DNA from: Henriciella barbarensis
GTDB taxonomy: Bacteria; Pseudomonadota; Alphaproteobacteria; Caulobacterales; Hyphomonadaceae
Assembly: GCF_003576345.1 (NCBI RefSeq)
Contig: NZ_QWGB01000003.1
Location: forward strand, 1 to 64,000
DNA: 64,000 nt
Reading direction: 5' to 3'
Part shown: positions 1 through 7,601 of the stretch, one piece after another
Layout of the letters: each line of letters opens with the position of its first letter
Position numbering within the stretch: the first letter of the stretch is position 1
Position numbers and translations under genes: made by a program
The notes under the pieces: model-generated
Database searches by the model: none
The model's input: only the letters and a program-made list of their open reading frames with translations
Told to the model about the DNA's origin: nothing

Positions 1-26
1 TGACCCAGCCCCGTGATCCGGGCCGT

Positions 27-953
27 TCATTCGGAGAGTCTGTTCGCCTTTCTTTCTGTTGGTTGGTTTGAGGTCAAGGCCCGGCGAGCGGAGCCACCGC
101 GACGCTCAAGCGAGCCGGGCCGGTGTCTGCGGTGCTGAGCGGCATAGGTCAACGGAGCAAGTCCGCCGAGTGCGGTGTGCGGCCGTGTCGTGTTGTAATC
201 GATCCGCCAGGCTTCGATGATGCGCCGGGCGTCACCGAGACTGTCGAAGAGATGCTCGTTCAGGCACTCGTCGCGCAGCCGGCCGTTGAAGCTTTCGACG
301 AAGGCATTCTGTGTCGGCTTTCCCGGCGCGATGTAATGCCACTCGATGCCGACCTCGCGGACCCATTTCAGGATCGCATGACTGGTGAGCTCAGTGCCAT
401 TGTCGGAGACGATCATCTTCGGAGCGCCCCGCTGGGCGATGAGGCGGGACAGCTCCCTCGCGACCCGCACGCCGGACAAGGAGACATCGACGACCACAGC
501 CAGGGCTTCCCGGGAGAAGTCGTCGACAACACAGAGCGTGCGGAACCGGCGGCCATCGCTGAGGGCATCCGACACGAAGTCCAGGCTCCATCGCTCATTC
601 GCCTGTTCCGGCAGGAGCATGGGCGAACGCGTGCCTGTCGCCCGCTTTCGCCCGCGTCGTCGTTTCACGGCCAACCCCTCCTCGGCATAGATGCGGTAGA
701 TCTTCTTGTGATTGGCACTGAGGCCCTCGCGGTCCAGCAGGATGCCGAGCCTGCGATAGCCGAACCGGCGGCGTTCACCAGCCAGCTCCCGTAGCCTCTG
801 GCGCAGCTTCTCGTCACCGCCATCGCGTTTCTCATACTGGAAGGTGGACCGATCGAGATCGGCCAGCAGGCAGGCCCGACGCTCCGACAGGCCATGCGTT
901 TCCATCACGTGGTGCACGGCCTTCCGCTTCGCATCGGGCGTCAGAAGTTTTTT
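27..953 (-). CDS. IS3-family transposase OrfB (expressed by -1 frameshift)
   Basis: This part of the frame, about 308 codons from the slippery site, carries the HTH_21 region followed by the rve integrase core. The catalytic triad is visible as the first Asp in [10 protein letters not shown], the second Asp in IVSDNGTE and the Glu in [14 protein letters not shown]. The frame stays open upstream to 1214, but that upstream stretch is merely the out-of-frame shadow of OrfA. Expression is therefore expected as an OrfAB fusion through the A6C site at 947-953. There is no internal stop and the protein looks functional. Confidence 0.9.
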   Translation of the reverse strand, partial: KKLLTPDAKRKAVHHVMETHGLSERRACLLADLDRSTFQYEKRDGGDEKLRQRLRELAGERRRFGYRRLGILLDREGLSANHKKIYRIYAEEGLAVKRRRGRKRATGTRSPMLLPEQANERWSLDFVSDALSDGRRFRTLCVVDDFSREALAVVVDVSLSGVRVARELSRLIAQRGAPKMIVSDNGTELTSHAILKWVREVGIEWHYIAPGKPTQNAFVESFNGRLRDECLNEHLFDSLGDARRIIEAWRIDYNTTRPHTALGGLAPLTYAAQHRRHRPGSLERRGGSARRALTSNQPTERKANRLSE

Positions 954-1207
954 GTCGCCAGGTCCTTCAGGGCGGCATTGTCCAGCATGGCATCGGCCAG
1001 GAGGCGCTTCAGCTTCGAGTTCTCCTCCTCCAGCGTCTTCAACCGCCGGGCGTCCGACACCGTCATGCCGCCGAACTTCGCCTTGTACTTGTAGAAGGTC
1101 GCATCCGAGATGCCGTACTTGCGGCAGATATCGGCCGTCTTCACACCAGCTTCGTGCTCCCGGATCATCCCAATGATCTGTTCTTCGGAAAATCGTGATT
1201 TGCGCAT
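941..1207 (-). CDS. IS3-family transposase OrfA
   Basis: This 88-residue protein has the HTH_Tnp_1 pattern: an N-terminal [18 protein letters not shown] helix, then a [22 protein letters not shown] recognition-helix region in outline, then a leucine-rich coiled coil ([18 protein letters not shown]) used for multimerisation in this family. It ends at a TGA just after the slippery run, so most translation would yield OrfA alone and a minority would shift into OrfB. OrfA binds the terminal inverted repeats. The frame is intact, so the element may be active. Confidence 0.9.
   Translation of the reverse strand: MRKSRFSEEQIIGMIREHEAGVKTADICRKYGISDATFYKYKAKFGGMTVSDARRLKTLEEENSKLKRLLADAMLDNAALKDLATKNF
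947..953 (-). other. Programmed -1 ribosomal frameshift site (A AAA AAC)
   Basis: On the minus strand OrfA reads ACA AAA AAC TTC TGA. A one-base backward slip on A-AAA-AAC moves the ribosome into the OrfB frame (AAA AAA CTT CTG). This is the classical X-XXY-YYZ heptamer of IS3 elements. The OrfA stop follows one codon later, which would limit OrfA-only product to a short read past the site. No search for the downstream stimulatory structure was made. Confidence 0.8.
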
Positions 1208-1270
1208 CTGTCATCCTCTTCGTGTCGAGGACTCTGCAAATTCATGGCCGGAAATTACGGGGCTGGGTCA

Positions 1271-1440
1271 CATTCCATAATCATTCCATAATCATTTCAA
1301 CCTCGACCGCCACTTCAACCGAGGACAGATATTCAAATCTCAACGTGATGCCGCCCTTGCTGAATGGCGTTAGCTTATGGCTGCCTAAACCAGCCTATTC
1401 GTCGGCTATCAGAGGCGAGTTTGCATGTCTGACAACATCC
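1271..1440 (+). pseudogene. 3' remnant of an IS6-family element
   Basis: From 1284 the frame reads FHNHFNLDRHFNRGQ... and ends in RDAALAEWR and a TAG at 1371-1373. This matches closely the C-terminus of the transposase at 3659-4072 (FHNHFNLDRHRN...RDAALLEWR). After the stop the two copies share the end GAGTTTGCAT..GTCTGACAAC, which is the terminal inverted repeat. Everything upstream is missing because the IS3 element occupies it. An 11-bp tandem duplication (CATTCCATAAT at 1271-1281 and 1282-1292) sits exactly at the junction. Confidence 0.8.
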
Positions 1441-1463
1441 TTCTCACCCTTTTCACAACACCA

Positions 1464-1814
1464 TCACGAATAGGTCGTCTTCAGCTTCTCTTCCAAGCGA
1501 TGCTTTATTACCTGAAGCTGGCCGATCTTTTCGTCGACATCCTTGAGCTTGTCGCGAAACATCTGGGCAGCCTTCTCGCGCGACAGCCGCTCGTCCATGA
1601 ACAGGGTCAGATAATGCTCGATCTCCGAGAGGGAGAAGCCCAGCGACTTTCCGACAACGACCCACTTTAGCCGTTCAAGATCGCGTTCGGAGAAATCTTG
1701 ATAGACCCGTGTACCGGCCTGTTTGGGTGTCGGCCTCAAAAGGTCAAGGTCGACGTAGTGTCTGACAGCTTCTTTCGTAACGCCCGCCCGCTTAGAGACT
1801 TCTCCGATCAGCAT
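1464..1814 (-). CDS. MerR-family transcriptional regulator
   Basis: This 116-residue regulator has the N-terminal winged helix of the MerR family (MLIGEVSKRAGVTKEAVRHYVDLDLL), a wing with RVYQDFSERDLERLKWV, and a C-terminal dimerisation coiled coil (about residues 75-110). An ATG at 1853 is also in frame, but that start would place the promoter/operator palindrome inside the gene. The ATG at 1814 follows an AGGA and gives the usual MerR start, so I chose it. No cysteines or effector-binding domain appear, so the signal is unknown. It is divergent from the hydrolase at 1919, its probable target. Confidence 0.85.
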   Translation of the reverse strand: MLIGEVSKRAGVTKEAVRHYVDLDLLRPTPKQAGTRVYQDFSERDLERLKWVVVGKSLGFSLSEIEHYLTLFMDERLSREKAAQMFRDKLKDVDEKIGQLQVIKHRLEEKLKTTYS

Positions 1815-1831
1815 TTCTTGTCCTGTAACGC

Positions 1832-1863
1832 TTGACTGTGGGGTTAACCCCATAGGCTAGAGC
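1832..1863 (+). promoter_or_regulatory. Candidate MerR operator/promoter with perfect palindrome
   Basis: A TTGACT box at 1832-1837 is followed by the 14-bp perfect palindrome TGGGGTTAACCCCA (1839-1852) and then CTAGAG/TAGAGC at 1857-1863. That leaves a spacer of about 19-20 bp. Over-long spacers holding a palindrome are the hallmark of promoters activated by MerR proteins through DNA twisting. It lies between the divergent merR and hydrolase genes. The -10 assignment is tentative. Confidence 0.6.
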
Positions 1864-1918
1864 ACGAATCCCTCCTCTTGACGAGGGACAAGCGAAACCT
1901 TTGGGAAGGAAGTCCGGA

Positions 1919-2935
1919 ATGGCACTCAAAATAATAATCGGCGTGATCGGAACGCTCGCGATGCTCGCGGGGCTGATCTGGTTTGCAAATCTTGGCGGAA
2001 TTAAAGAGCGCATCTTCGTCAATCAAATCGTAAAGATGCGTGTCTCGCCCGAGCGTCTGACGAATCCAAAGACACCGCAAGACTACGGGATGGCGTTCAC
2101 TGAGACTGACATAATGACGCCGGACGGTGTACGCTTAAGCGCCTGGGAAATTCCCGCCCCCGATGGCTCGGATAAAACGATCATCATGAACCACGCTCTC
2201 GGCACTACTCGGTATGGTGCGGTCGAGGGACTCGATGGCGTGTCCGTAGAGCATCTCCCAATGGTGAAACACCTTCATGACGCCGGCTACAATGTCGTCA
2301 TGTACGATCATCGAGGCCAGGGCGAAAGCGACGGCGGCACAGGAAAGACGAGAATCGGAACCGAAGCCCCCGTGGGTGTCGGCGCAACTGAATGGCAGGA
2401 TGTGATCGGATCGCTTGAGTATGTCCAAAACCATCCGCAATTTCGCGACGATCAGATTGCATTCCTCAGTCAGTGCATGGGCGCAAGCGCCACCTTCAAG
2501 GCCTGGTCGCAAAAACCTAAAACCTTCTCCGATCCAAAGATCCGCTCGGTCGTCGCCATACAGCCGCCCATCGCCTACAAGATGAATGAACGCTTCATCA
2601 TCGCCAAGGCCGGAATGGACCTCGTCGATGAAGTGCTCGACGCGCAGATCGAAAATTATGGCTTCGGCTTTGCGGATAATCTCAACGATATAAAGAGCCT
2701 CACAGTGCCAGTTCTGTTCCTACAGTCTGAGGCTGATCAATACACATTCGACGACGAAACCGGCACCAATGATGTCCAGATGATCTTTGATGCTGCCCCC
2801 ACCGAAAAAGAGTTAATCTGGGTTCGAGAGACCGGCGATAAACCGCACGGCACGGGCCAGCGCTTCGATGGTTATGGCTACTTCAACAAATACCCCGAAG
2901 AACTCGTCGATTTCTTCGATCGGCATTTTGAATAA
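1919..2935 (+). CDS. Membrane-anchored alpha/beta hydrolase
   Basis: This 338-residue protein starts with a hydrophobic anchor (residues 4-25) and continues into an alpha/beta-hydrolase fold. The oxyanion-side motif NHALGTTRYG is at about 91-100, YDHRGQGESDGG at 129-140, and the nucleophile elbow FLSQCMGAS at 182-190. A C-terminal acid lies near Asp273 and the His in KPHGTG is His310. The elbow position holds Cys186 rather than Ser, as in dienelactone hydrolases. The ATG at 1919 follows GGGAAGGAAG; an upstream in-frame TTG at 1901 is less likely. The substrate is unknown. It is divergently paired with a MerR regulator and flanked by IS6 copies, so it is probably transferred cargo. Confidence 0.8.
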   Translation: MALKIIIGVIGTLAMLAGLIWFANLGGIKERIFVNQIVKMRVSPERLTNPKTPQDYGMAFTETDIMTPDGVRLSAWEIPAPDGSDKTIIMNHALGTTRYGAVEGLDGVSVEHLPMVKHLHDAGYNVVMYDHRGQGESDGGTGKTRIGTEAPVGVGATEWQDVIGSLEYVQNHPQFRDDQIAFLSQCMGASATFKAWSQKPKTFSDPKIRSVVAIQPPIAYKMNERFIIAKAGMDLVDEVLDAQIENYGFGFADNLNDIKSLTVPVLFLQSEADQYTFDDETGTNDVQMIFDAAPTEKELIWVRETGDKPHGTGQRFDGYGYFNKYPEELVDFFDRHFE

Positions 2936-3312
2936 TTCATAAAAGCCAAGCTTCGCTATGCATCGGTCCTGATCGCAGCTCTTTTTCAAGCCACAGGAAC
3001 CTCGAATCGAAACCGGTAGAATAACGGCCGCACAATGCCGGTGCTATGTCGAACAATCGACACCACCCAAGCTTGATCGATCCGCTAGTTTCCTTCGTCA
3101 AAGCGTTCAATTTAAAGTAGAGCCTCAACAAAATCAAACGAGAAACTTCATTGGTAATAAGTGAGAACTTACAACAGATCGAGGCGGCCTGCCGGCCGCC
3201 TCCTTTGCATTCGTAAGACTGCCTCAACAGCAGGTCACCCCCACGCCAATTTGCCCTTGTAGCCAGAGTGAGCACAAGCCAGCTTTCGGGTCAGCCTGGG
3301 AGCGAAACAGAA
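2936..3312. other. Intergenic stretch with one strong hairpin
   Basis: No convincing gene is visible. The only structure is a 9-bp perfect stem with a four-base loop at 3181-3202 (GAGGCGGCC / GGCCGCCTC). It is followed by CTTTG, so it could be a weak terminator for the hydrolase, though it lies 250 bp past its stop. Confidence 0.5.
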
Positions 3313-4125
3313 GGTATTGTCAGAAGAACTTCGCTTGAACGGCGGTTGCCGCCCGCCCTATTCTTTGCGACATGACCAAATCTCCATTCCGCTACTTCAA
3401 GACGTCGCCGGTAATCATACGCCTCGCCGTAATGATGAATGTCCGCTTCCCGCTATCGCTCCGCAATGTAGAAGACCTCCTACATGAACGCGGGATCGAG
3501 GTAAGCCATGAGACGGTGCGATATTGGTGGAACCGATTTGGGCCGCTGTTCGCAGGCGAGATTCGAATGCGCAGATCTCAGCAACTTCGCCAAATCGCAC
3601 AATGGCGATGGCACCTCGACGAAGTCTATGTGAAGATTAATGGCAAGACGCATTACCTATGGCGCGCCGTCACGAAGGTGAAGTGCTCGAGAGCTACGTT
3701 ACGAACACTCGAGATAAATCAGCGGCTTTGCGTTTCCTAAAGAAAGCCAAGAAGCGGTACGGCACGCCGCATGAAGTGGTGACTGACCGACTTCGTTCTT
3801 ATGGTGCAGCCATGAAAGAAATCGGCAACATCGACCGTCAGGAGGTCGGTCGACATCTCAACAATCGGGCTGAGAATAGTCACCTGCCCTTCCGGCGACG
3901 GGAGCGAGCGATGTCGCGATTTCGAAGGATGGGCAATCTACAAAAGTTCGCCTCAACCCACGCCTCGTTTCACAATCACTTCAATTTGGATCGCCATCGC
4001 AACTCAAGATCCCGCTTCAAGCTGAACCGTGACGCCGCCCTCCTCGAATGGCGCCTGCTTCTGGCGACCTAACCGCGTTTGCTTCCCCGAAAACAGAGAC
4101 GAGTTTGCATTAGTCTGACAACACC
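3313..4125 (+). mobile_element. IS6-family insertion sequence (transposase broken)
   Basis: The ends are inverted copies: GGTATTGTCAGA at 3313-3324 against TCTGACAACACC at 4114-4125 (11 of 12 match). The roughly 813 bp length and single DDE transposase fit the IS6 family. No direct repeat is seen in the flanks (AAACAGAA against GCCAGGCT), which suggests a rearranged insertion or one resolved from a cointegrate. The same end sequence closes the remnant at 1440, in the same orientation. Confidence 0.85.
3372..4072 (+). pseudogene. IS6-family transposase, frameshifted
   Basis: The N-terminal part (from ATG 3372) holds the IS6 helix-turn-helix region and the first catalytic Asp in WHLDEVYVKINGKTHYLWRAV. 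After WRAV the reading moves to the -1 frame (HEGEVLESYVT...), which carries the second Asp (VVTDRLRSYGAAMKEIG), the Glu (NNRAENSHLPF) and the C-terminus. The break is near 3672, where intact relatives read roughly WRAVDHEGEV. A one-base (or four-base) deletion explains it. No slippery run is apparent, so this is probably a true pseudogene rather than programmed shifting. Confidence 0.85.
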
Positions 4126-4329
4126 GCCAGGCTTTATTTGTTTCAGTGACCCTCTCGAAGCCGCGCGTCTCGCGTGGGGCTCGACATTGCTGGTCAGCAA
4201 AAACGAATAAAGTTCAGTCAGGTTCTCGAACCCAATGAAATCACTAGCTGTAGAGGTATTTTGCTCCGCGGCCTGATAGGCTGGGTCGAAAATTCGCTCT
4301 GGCAAAACATCGGGAGAATTCGGCATCAT
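4126..4329 (-). pseudogene. Possible gene fragment cut by the IS6 element
   Basis: A minus-strand frame of about 68 codons from an ATG at 4329 reads protein-like (MMPNSPDVLPERIFDPAYQ...) and runs into the IS6 right end, where the sequence becomes element DNA. No ribosome-binding site is visible and I recognise no family. It may be the 5' part of a chromosomal gene truncated by the insertion, or chance. Confidence 0.25.
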
Positions 4330-4408
4330 ATGCGCCGATATTTCGCTGGATTTGCCCGTTGACGTTGACGCGTGCCCACCGTATCAACCCGCCTTCCGAA
4401 GCCGGATT

Positions 4409-4493
4409 GCCCAGGTGGCGGAATTGGTAGACGCGCACGGTTCAGGTCCGTGTGTCTCACGACGTGGAGGTTCGAGTCCTCTCCTGGGCACCA
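4409..4493 (+). tRNA. tRNA-Leu (anticodon CAG)
   Basis: The cloverleaf folds completely: acceptor GCCCAGG/CCTGGGC, D-stem GCG/CGC, anticodon stem CACGG/CCGTG around the loop TTCAGGT (anticodon CAG), a long type-II variable arm, T-stem GGAGG/CCTCT with loop TTCGAGT, discriminator A and encoded CCA. The 3' end doubles as the attachment site of the downstream island and stays intact. Confidence 0.96.
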
Positions 4494-4499
4494 TCGGAA
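4475..4499 (+). repeat. Attachment site next to the integrase (3' end of tRNA-Leu)
   Basis: The 25 bases from the T-arm of tRNA-Leu through CCATCGGAA recur at 17987-18010, with one G missing from the GGG run. Integration into tRNA 3' ends by tyrosine recombinases commonly leaves such direct repeats. The integrase gene begins 83 bp further on. Confidence 0.85.
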
Positions 4500-4581
4500 T
4501 TCGGAAAAATCTTTCAATTTCAATGGTCTTAGCCTTGGCTGACAGCATCTCGAGTACAAATCGAGGTACAAAAGCCAAACC

Positions 4582-6033
4582 ATGCGTGTAGTCTTGAAAC
4601 ACCTGAAGCTGCTTCCCAACGGCAAATATCAATATCGAAGGATCTGGCCTCAGGACGTGCGTGACGCACTGCCCGACCTGCCACGCGAACTTAAAAAGTC
4701 GTTCCTCGCCCCGGGCGGACAGGATGAAGCTATCCTGACAGCTGTTACACTGAACCGTGAGTTTGATCGTACGCTAAGATCGATCCGCGAGAATGGCGGC
4801 GAAGCGCCTGCGTGGGAAACTGCTGCTAAAGTTCGTAAGTGGCACGCTGAGAATAGTGTGGAGCTCGCGTCAGTGTTGCTCGAGCGGCTCGGCTTCGACA
4901 ATCACGGCAACCCAGTCACAATCGAAGAAACAGCTGGTAGTATGGAGATCGATCGCATTCTGGAAGCAGCTGAAAAGCGATACGGTTCGTCGCTTGAGGG
5001 TGGCCCTGCCAAGCTAAGCTTGGAGGATCGTATGAAGATCGAAGCGATCAACAAAGGCTCTGTGTCCGCTACGGCAATTACAGTTCAGGAGGCCTTCGAG
5101 CTCTACACTCAGAAGAAGAAAGCTGGTCGTGTAGACAGACAGGCACAGAACGCCCTTCGGCAGTTCATGGAGTTTCATGGCAATATGTCCGTGTCGGACA
5201 TCCGCAGCCCCTTGGTCATGGATTGGCTCGACCATCTGGTGGACAATCGCAAACAAGGCTACGAGACCGTCAAGAAACGCCTTGGCGCCATGAAGGCGAT
5301 GGTCAACTTCGCAAAGAAGCGTGGCGCTTTCGTGGGCGACAATCCGTTCGTGGGTCATCAGCCACCGGACCATGCCAAAGCAACTCTTGATCGGTTGCCT
5401 TTTCACGAGGTCCATCTCGCGGCGCTTGATAAGTACCTGGCGCGGGGTTCAGTGCTTGAGGAAACAGCGTGGGTTGTTCAGCTCCTGAAGTACACTGGCT
5501 GTAGACCAAGTGAGATCGGAGGTCTCATGGCAGAGGACCTGTCATTAGATGGCGACCTCCCCTTTGCTCTGGTTCGATGGAGCGAGGATAGACGTCTGAA
5601 GACTAACGATAGCGAACGTCGAGTGCCATTGCTCGCCGGAGCTCTTGAGGCGGCGCGTGCGGCCAAAGCTCGAACACCTGAGGGCTGGCTCTTCCCTTCG
5701 TTGGCTCCATCTTCGGGGGACCTGAATGACAACAACAGGATATCTGCGCGCATAAATGCGGTCATCCGGAATGCGGGTATTTTCGATACGCCACAGTTAG
5801 TCTGTTATAGCTTCAGACACACAATGGCCGCTGCGTTAGATCAAACTCCCGATATCGCTCACGTTGTCAGAGAGCGGGTCTTGGGGCGACGACGCGCTCA
5901 GTATGGTGCGAAGGAGCAGCCATTGGTGGAGAGCCATAACGCGCTGAGTGGTGCGTTGGCGTATCTCGGCAAGTCAGACGCGGTTTTGTACAAGCCTGAG
6001 ATGTTGAAGGTTTCGAGATCTGATAAGGGATAA
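4582..6033 (+). CDS. Tyrosine recombinase / phage-type integrase
   Basis: This 483-residue integrase has an N-terminal arm-binding part (1-160), a SAM-like core-binding domain (about 165-250) and a catalytic domain (270-460). Visible catalytic positions are Arg308 in TGCRPSEIGG, Lys340 in RRLKTNDSERR, Arg412 in CYSFRHTMA and the likely nucleophile Tyr441 in RAQYGAK. Two usual histidines are replaced: Tyr409 in box II and Arg in VLGRR. Both substitutions occur in divergent members of the superfamily, but the activity should be tested. It lies 83 bp after tRNA-Leu in the same direction, and presumably integrates the island at that tRNA. Confidence 0.9.
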   Translation: MRVVLKHLKLLPNGKYQYRRIWPQDVRDALPDLPRELKKSFLAPGGQDEAILTAVTLNREFDRTLRSIRENGGEAPAWETAAKVRKWHAENSVELASVLLERLGFDNHGNPVTIEETAGSMEIDRILEAAEKRYGSSLEGGPAKLSLEDRMKIEAINKGSVSATAITVQEAFELYTQKKKAGRVDRQAQNALRQFMEFHGNMSVSDIRSPLVMDWLDHLVDNRKQGYETVKKRLGAMKAMVNFAKKRGAFVGDNPFVGHQPPDHAKATLDRLPFHEVHLAALDKYLARGSVLEETAWVVQLLKYTGCRPSEIGGLMAEDLSLDGDLPFALVRWSEDRRLKTNDSERRVPLLAGALEAARAAKARTPEGWLFPSLAPSSGDLNDNNRISARINAVIRNAGIFDTPQLVCYSFRHTMAAALDQTPDIAHVVRERVLGRRRAQYGAKEQPLVESHNALSGALAYLGKSDAVLYKPEMLKVSRSDKG

Positions 6034-6912
6034 ATCGGCTGCAAGCGGAACAGATATAAACGCAGCAATTACAAAGCCTTATCAAAACCCCGCGTATTAG
6101 GGATAAAGAAGCTACTCTGGGCGCTCTCAGAGTAGCTCTTGAGACATCAACCTGCCTTCATCCTTAGCATTATTCCTATGGGTAACTGATAGGGTTCATT
6201 GCTCCACAGCGGCTTAGGGAACATTGGAAGTGCCTTGAGGCCCTCCAAGGGTTTGACCCTGATTGTTCTGTAAGCGCTCACCGGGCATTCGAGTAATCCT
6301 CTCGACTACTCTTTGCTCGACTGGCGCTGTCTAGCGCTTGGTGCAGGCTCCCTGTGGAGCCGACATTCATTCTCAATCCAAGTTTGCACACTGCTCAGAA
6401 GGATCTCTGTAAGCGCGCTGGCAGCAGCGTCCCCCTTCAGGGCATTGCGATCAGTCAGACCAAGTCTCACGTGCTTGGGTGCCGTTCTGATTGCGACGTA
6501 AAGCGATGTTCGAAGATCTCCCATGAAGAAGAAGCACGTGAACGAACTGGGAACAAGTTCCGCTAGTAGCTCTGACCTAGAAAGCTGTGGATGCCAGGGC
6601 AAATCGAAATCTGGCACAAAATTCTCAGGGGTATTAATCGCAGCAACTCGCCTCAGTTTACCCCCTCGGGGGGGGCTGCTTGCCCTGTAGCCAATGCAAT
6701 CTCCGGCGGCAGACTTTCCTCGCCTTCACGTCCTCGAGTGAAAGCCAGGCAATCAAAAGTTGCCGTATATGGAGGAGTCCTGAGTAGGGCATCGTATTCG
6801 GAGATCGCGCCAAGCAATGTGATTGACGAGTTTTACGATCCGTCGGATGGATCGGACCGCGACGCTGCGTATAGATGAGCTCTGTAGTAAATAGAACAGA
6901 GGGAACGCCGAC
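6034..6912. other. Gene-poor stretch of the island with hairpin
   Basis: Between the integrase and the secreted protein no strong gene is seen. A perfect 10-bp stem with an 8-base loop lies at 6110-6137 (AGCTACTCTG / CAGAGTAGCT), 75 bp after the integrase stop. It may end integrase transcription, although no T-run follows. Two weak frames (6306-6617 minus and 6591-6878 plus) overlap here; neither resembles a known protein. This is also where an excisionase or origin could hide. Confidence 0.5.
6306..6617 (-). CDS. Hypothetical protein (weak)
   Basis: A 103-codon frame begins with GTG at 6617 and has plausible protein composition (MPDFDLPWHPQLSRSELLAE..., a hydrophobic FTCFFFMG segment and a charged C-terminus). 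The ribosome-binding site is poor (TGAG) and no family is recognised. It would be transcribed against the integrase. It could be a small island gene or chance. Confidence 0.3.
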   Translation of the reverse strand: MPDFDLPWHPQLSRSELLAELVPSSFTCFFFMGDLRTSLYVAIRTAPKHVRLGLTDRNALKGDAAASALTEILLSSVQTWIENECRLHREPAPSARQRQSSKE

Positions 6913-7437
6913 ATGAAGAGCTCTAGTGTGCTTGTAGGCGCAATCGCATTCTTCTCAACCCAGTCGCTCGCGGTTGCAGAACAGGTCTTCTACTGCATCC
7001 CCGACGAAGTTTCTTACTTGGGGCTTGTGGATGGAGAGTTTGCATCGGATGCAAGGCGGACCAGCGAGCTTGAGCGCCGTTTCACAGTTGCGTTCGTCGA
7101 AAGCTCGGATGAACCAAGCCTTGTTGCCGCCAAATTGAGCACGCGCAGCGACGAATTGCCTTGCTATCTAGATATGACTGAAAGCGGCGATCTCCGCCGA
7201 CAGCTCGCCGAGAAGGGCAATCCACTTGAGGTGTCTGATCACATAGACTGCCAGACCTTGGGTGCCGGTTTCGCCTTCAACACAGAGAACAATACGTTCA
7301 TCTATCGCGGCGAGCGATTGGGCTTGGTTACGCACCCCTACACCGCAACGTCGTCAACCTTCACGAAGGATCAGTGGGAGAACTCAATCGGCTACACAGG
7401 GTCTTTCATGGCGGTAGGCAGCTGCGAGACATTCTAG
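6913..7437 (+). CDS. Secreted hypothetical protein with four cysteines
   Basis: This 174-residue protein begins with a Sec signal peptide: a positively charged start, a hydrophobic core VLVGAIAFFSTQSLA and a likely cleavage near AVA-EQ. The mature part has four cysteines (FYCIP, LPCYL, DCQT, GSCETF), suggesting two disulfides in the periplasm. GAGGGAA precedes the ATG. I recognise no family. It stands alone between the integrase and the restriction genes and may be ordinary island cargo; nothing links it to restriction. Confidence 0.6.
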   Translation: MKSSSVLVGAIAFFSTQSLAVAEQVFYCIPDEVSYLGLVDGEFASDARRTSELERRFTVAFVESSDEPSLVAAKLSTRSDELPCYLDMTESGDLRRQLAEKGNPLEVSDHIDCQTLGAGFAFNTENNTFIYRGERLGLVTHPYTATSSTFTKDQWENSIGYTGSFMAVGSCETF

Positions 7438-7601
7438 AGCAGCCCCGCTTTCGAGTGTCTCCCTGTGACCCTCTATCGTTTTTCCAAAACTAGTGGACAA
7501 GATGGCATCCGTTGCCCCGGCGCATTCACCCAACGTTGAACTCATGCGCTATCCAGCATTAGCGTACCGATTGACGACTCATTCTTGGCACGCGAGGCCC
7601 C

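Larger units (their letters stand above)
1..1270 (-). mobile_element. IS3-family insertion sequence, complete
   Basis: Both ends are visible. The first 14 bases (TGACCCAGCCCCGT) reappear as a perfect inverted copy ending at 1270, and the match continues imperfectly to about 25 bp. Between them lie two overlapping minus-strand frames typical of IS3 elements: a small helix-turn-helix OrfA and a DDE-integrase OrfB joined by a -1 slippery site. About 1.27 kb is normal for the family. The left end coincides with the window edge, so a target-site duplication cannot be checked. The right end lies directly against an IS6 transposase remnant, so this element probably landed in that older one. Confidence 0.93.

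Noticed and set aside
123-794. Long plus-strand open frame inside the IS3 element
   Set aside because: It runs antisense to the OrfB integrase core, which has a clear DDE triad. High GC explains the open frame.
6591-6878. 95-codon plus-strand frame in the island
   Set aside because: It overlaps another weak frame, includes a G-rich low-quality stretch, and shows no family resemblance.
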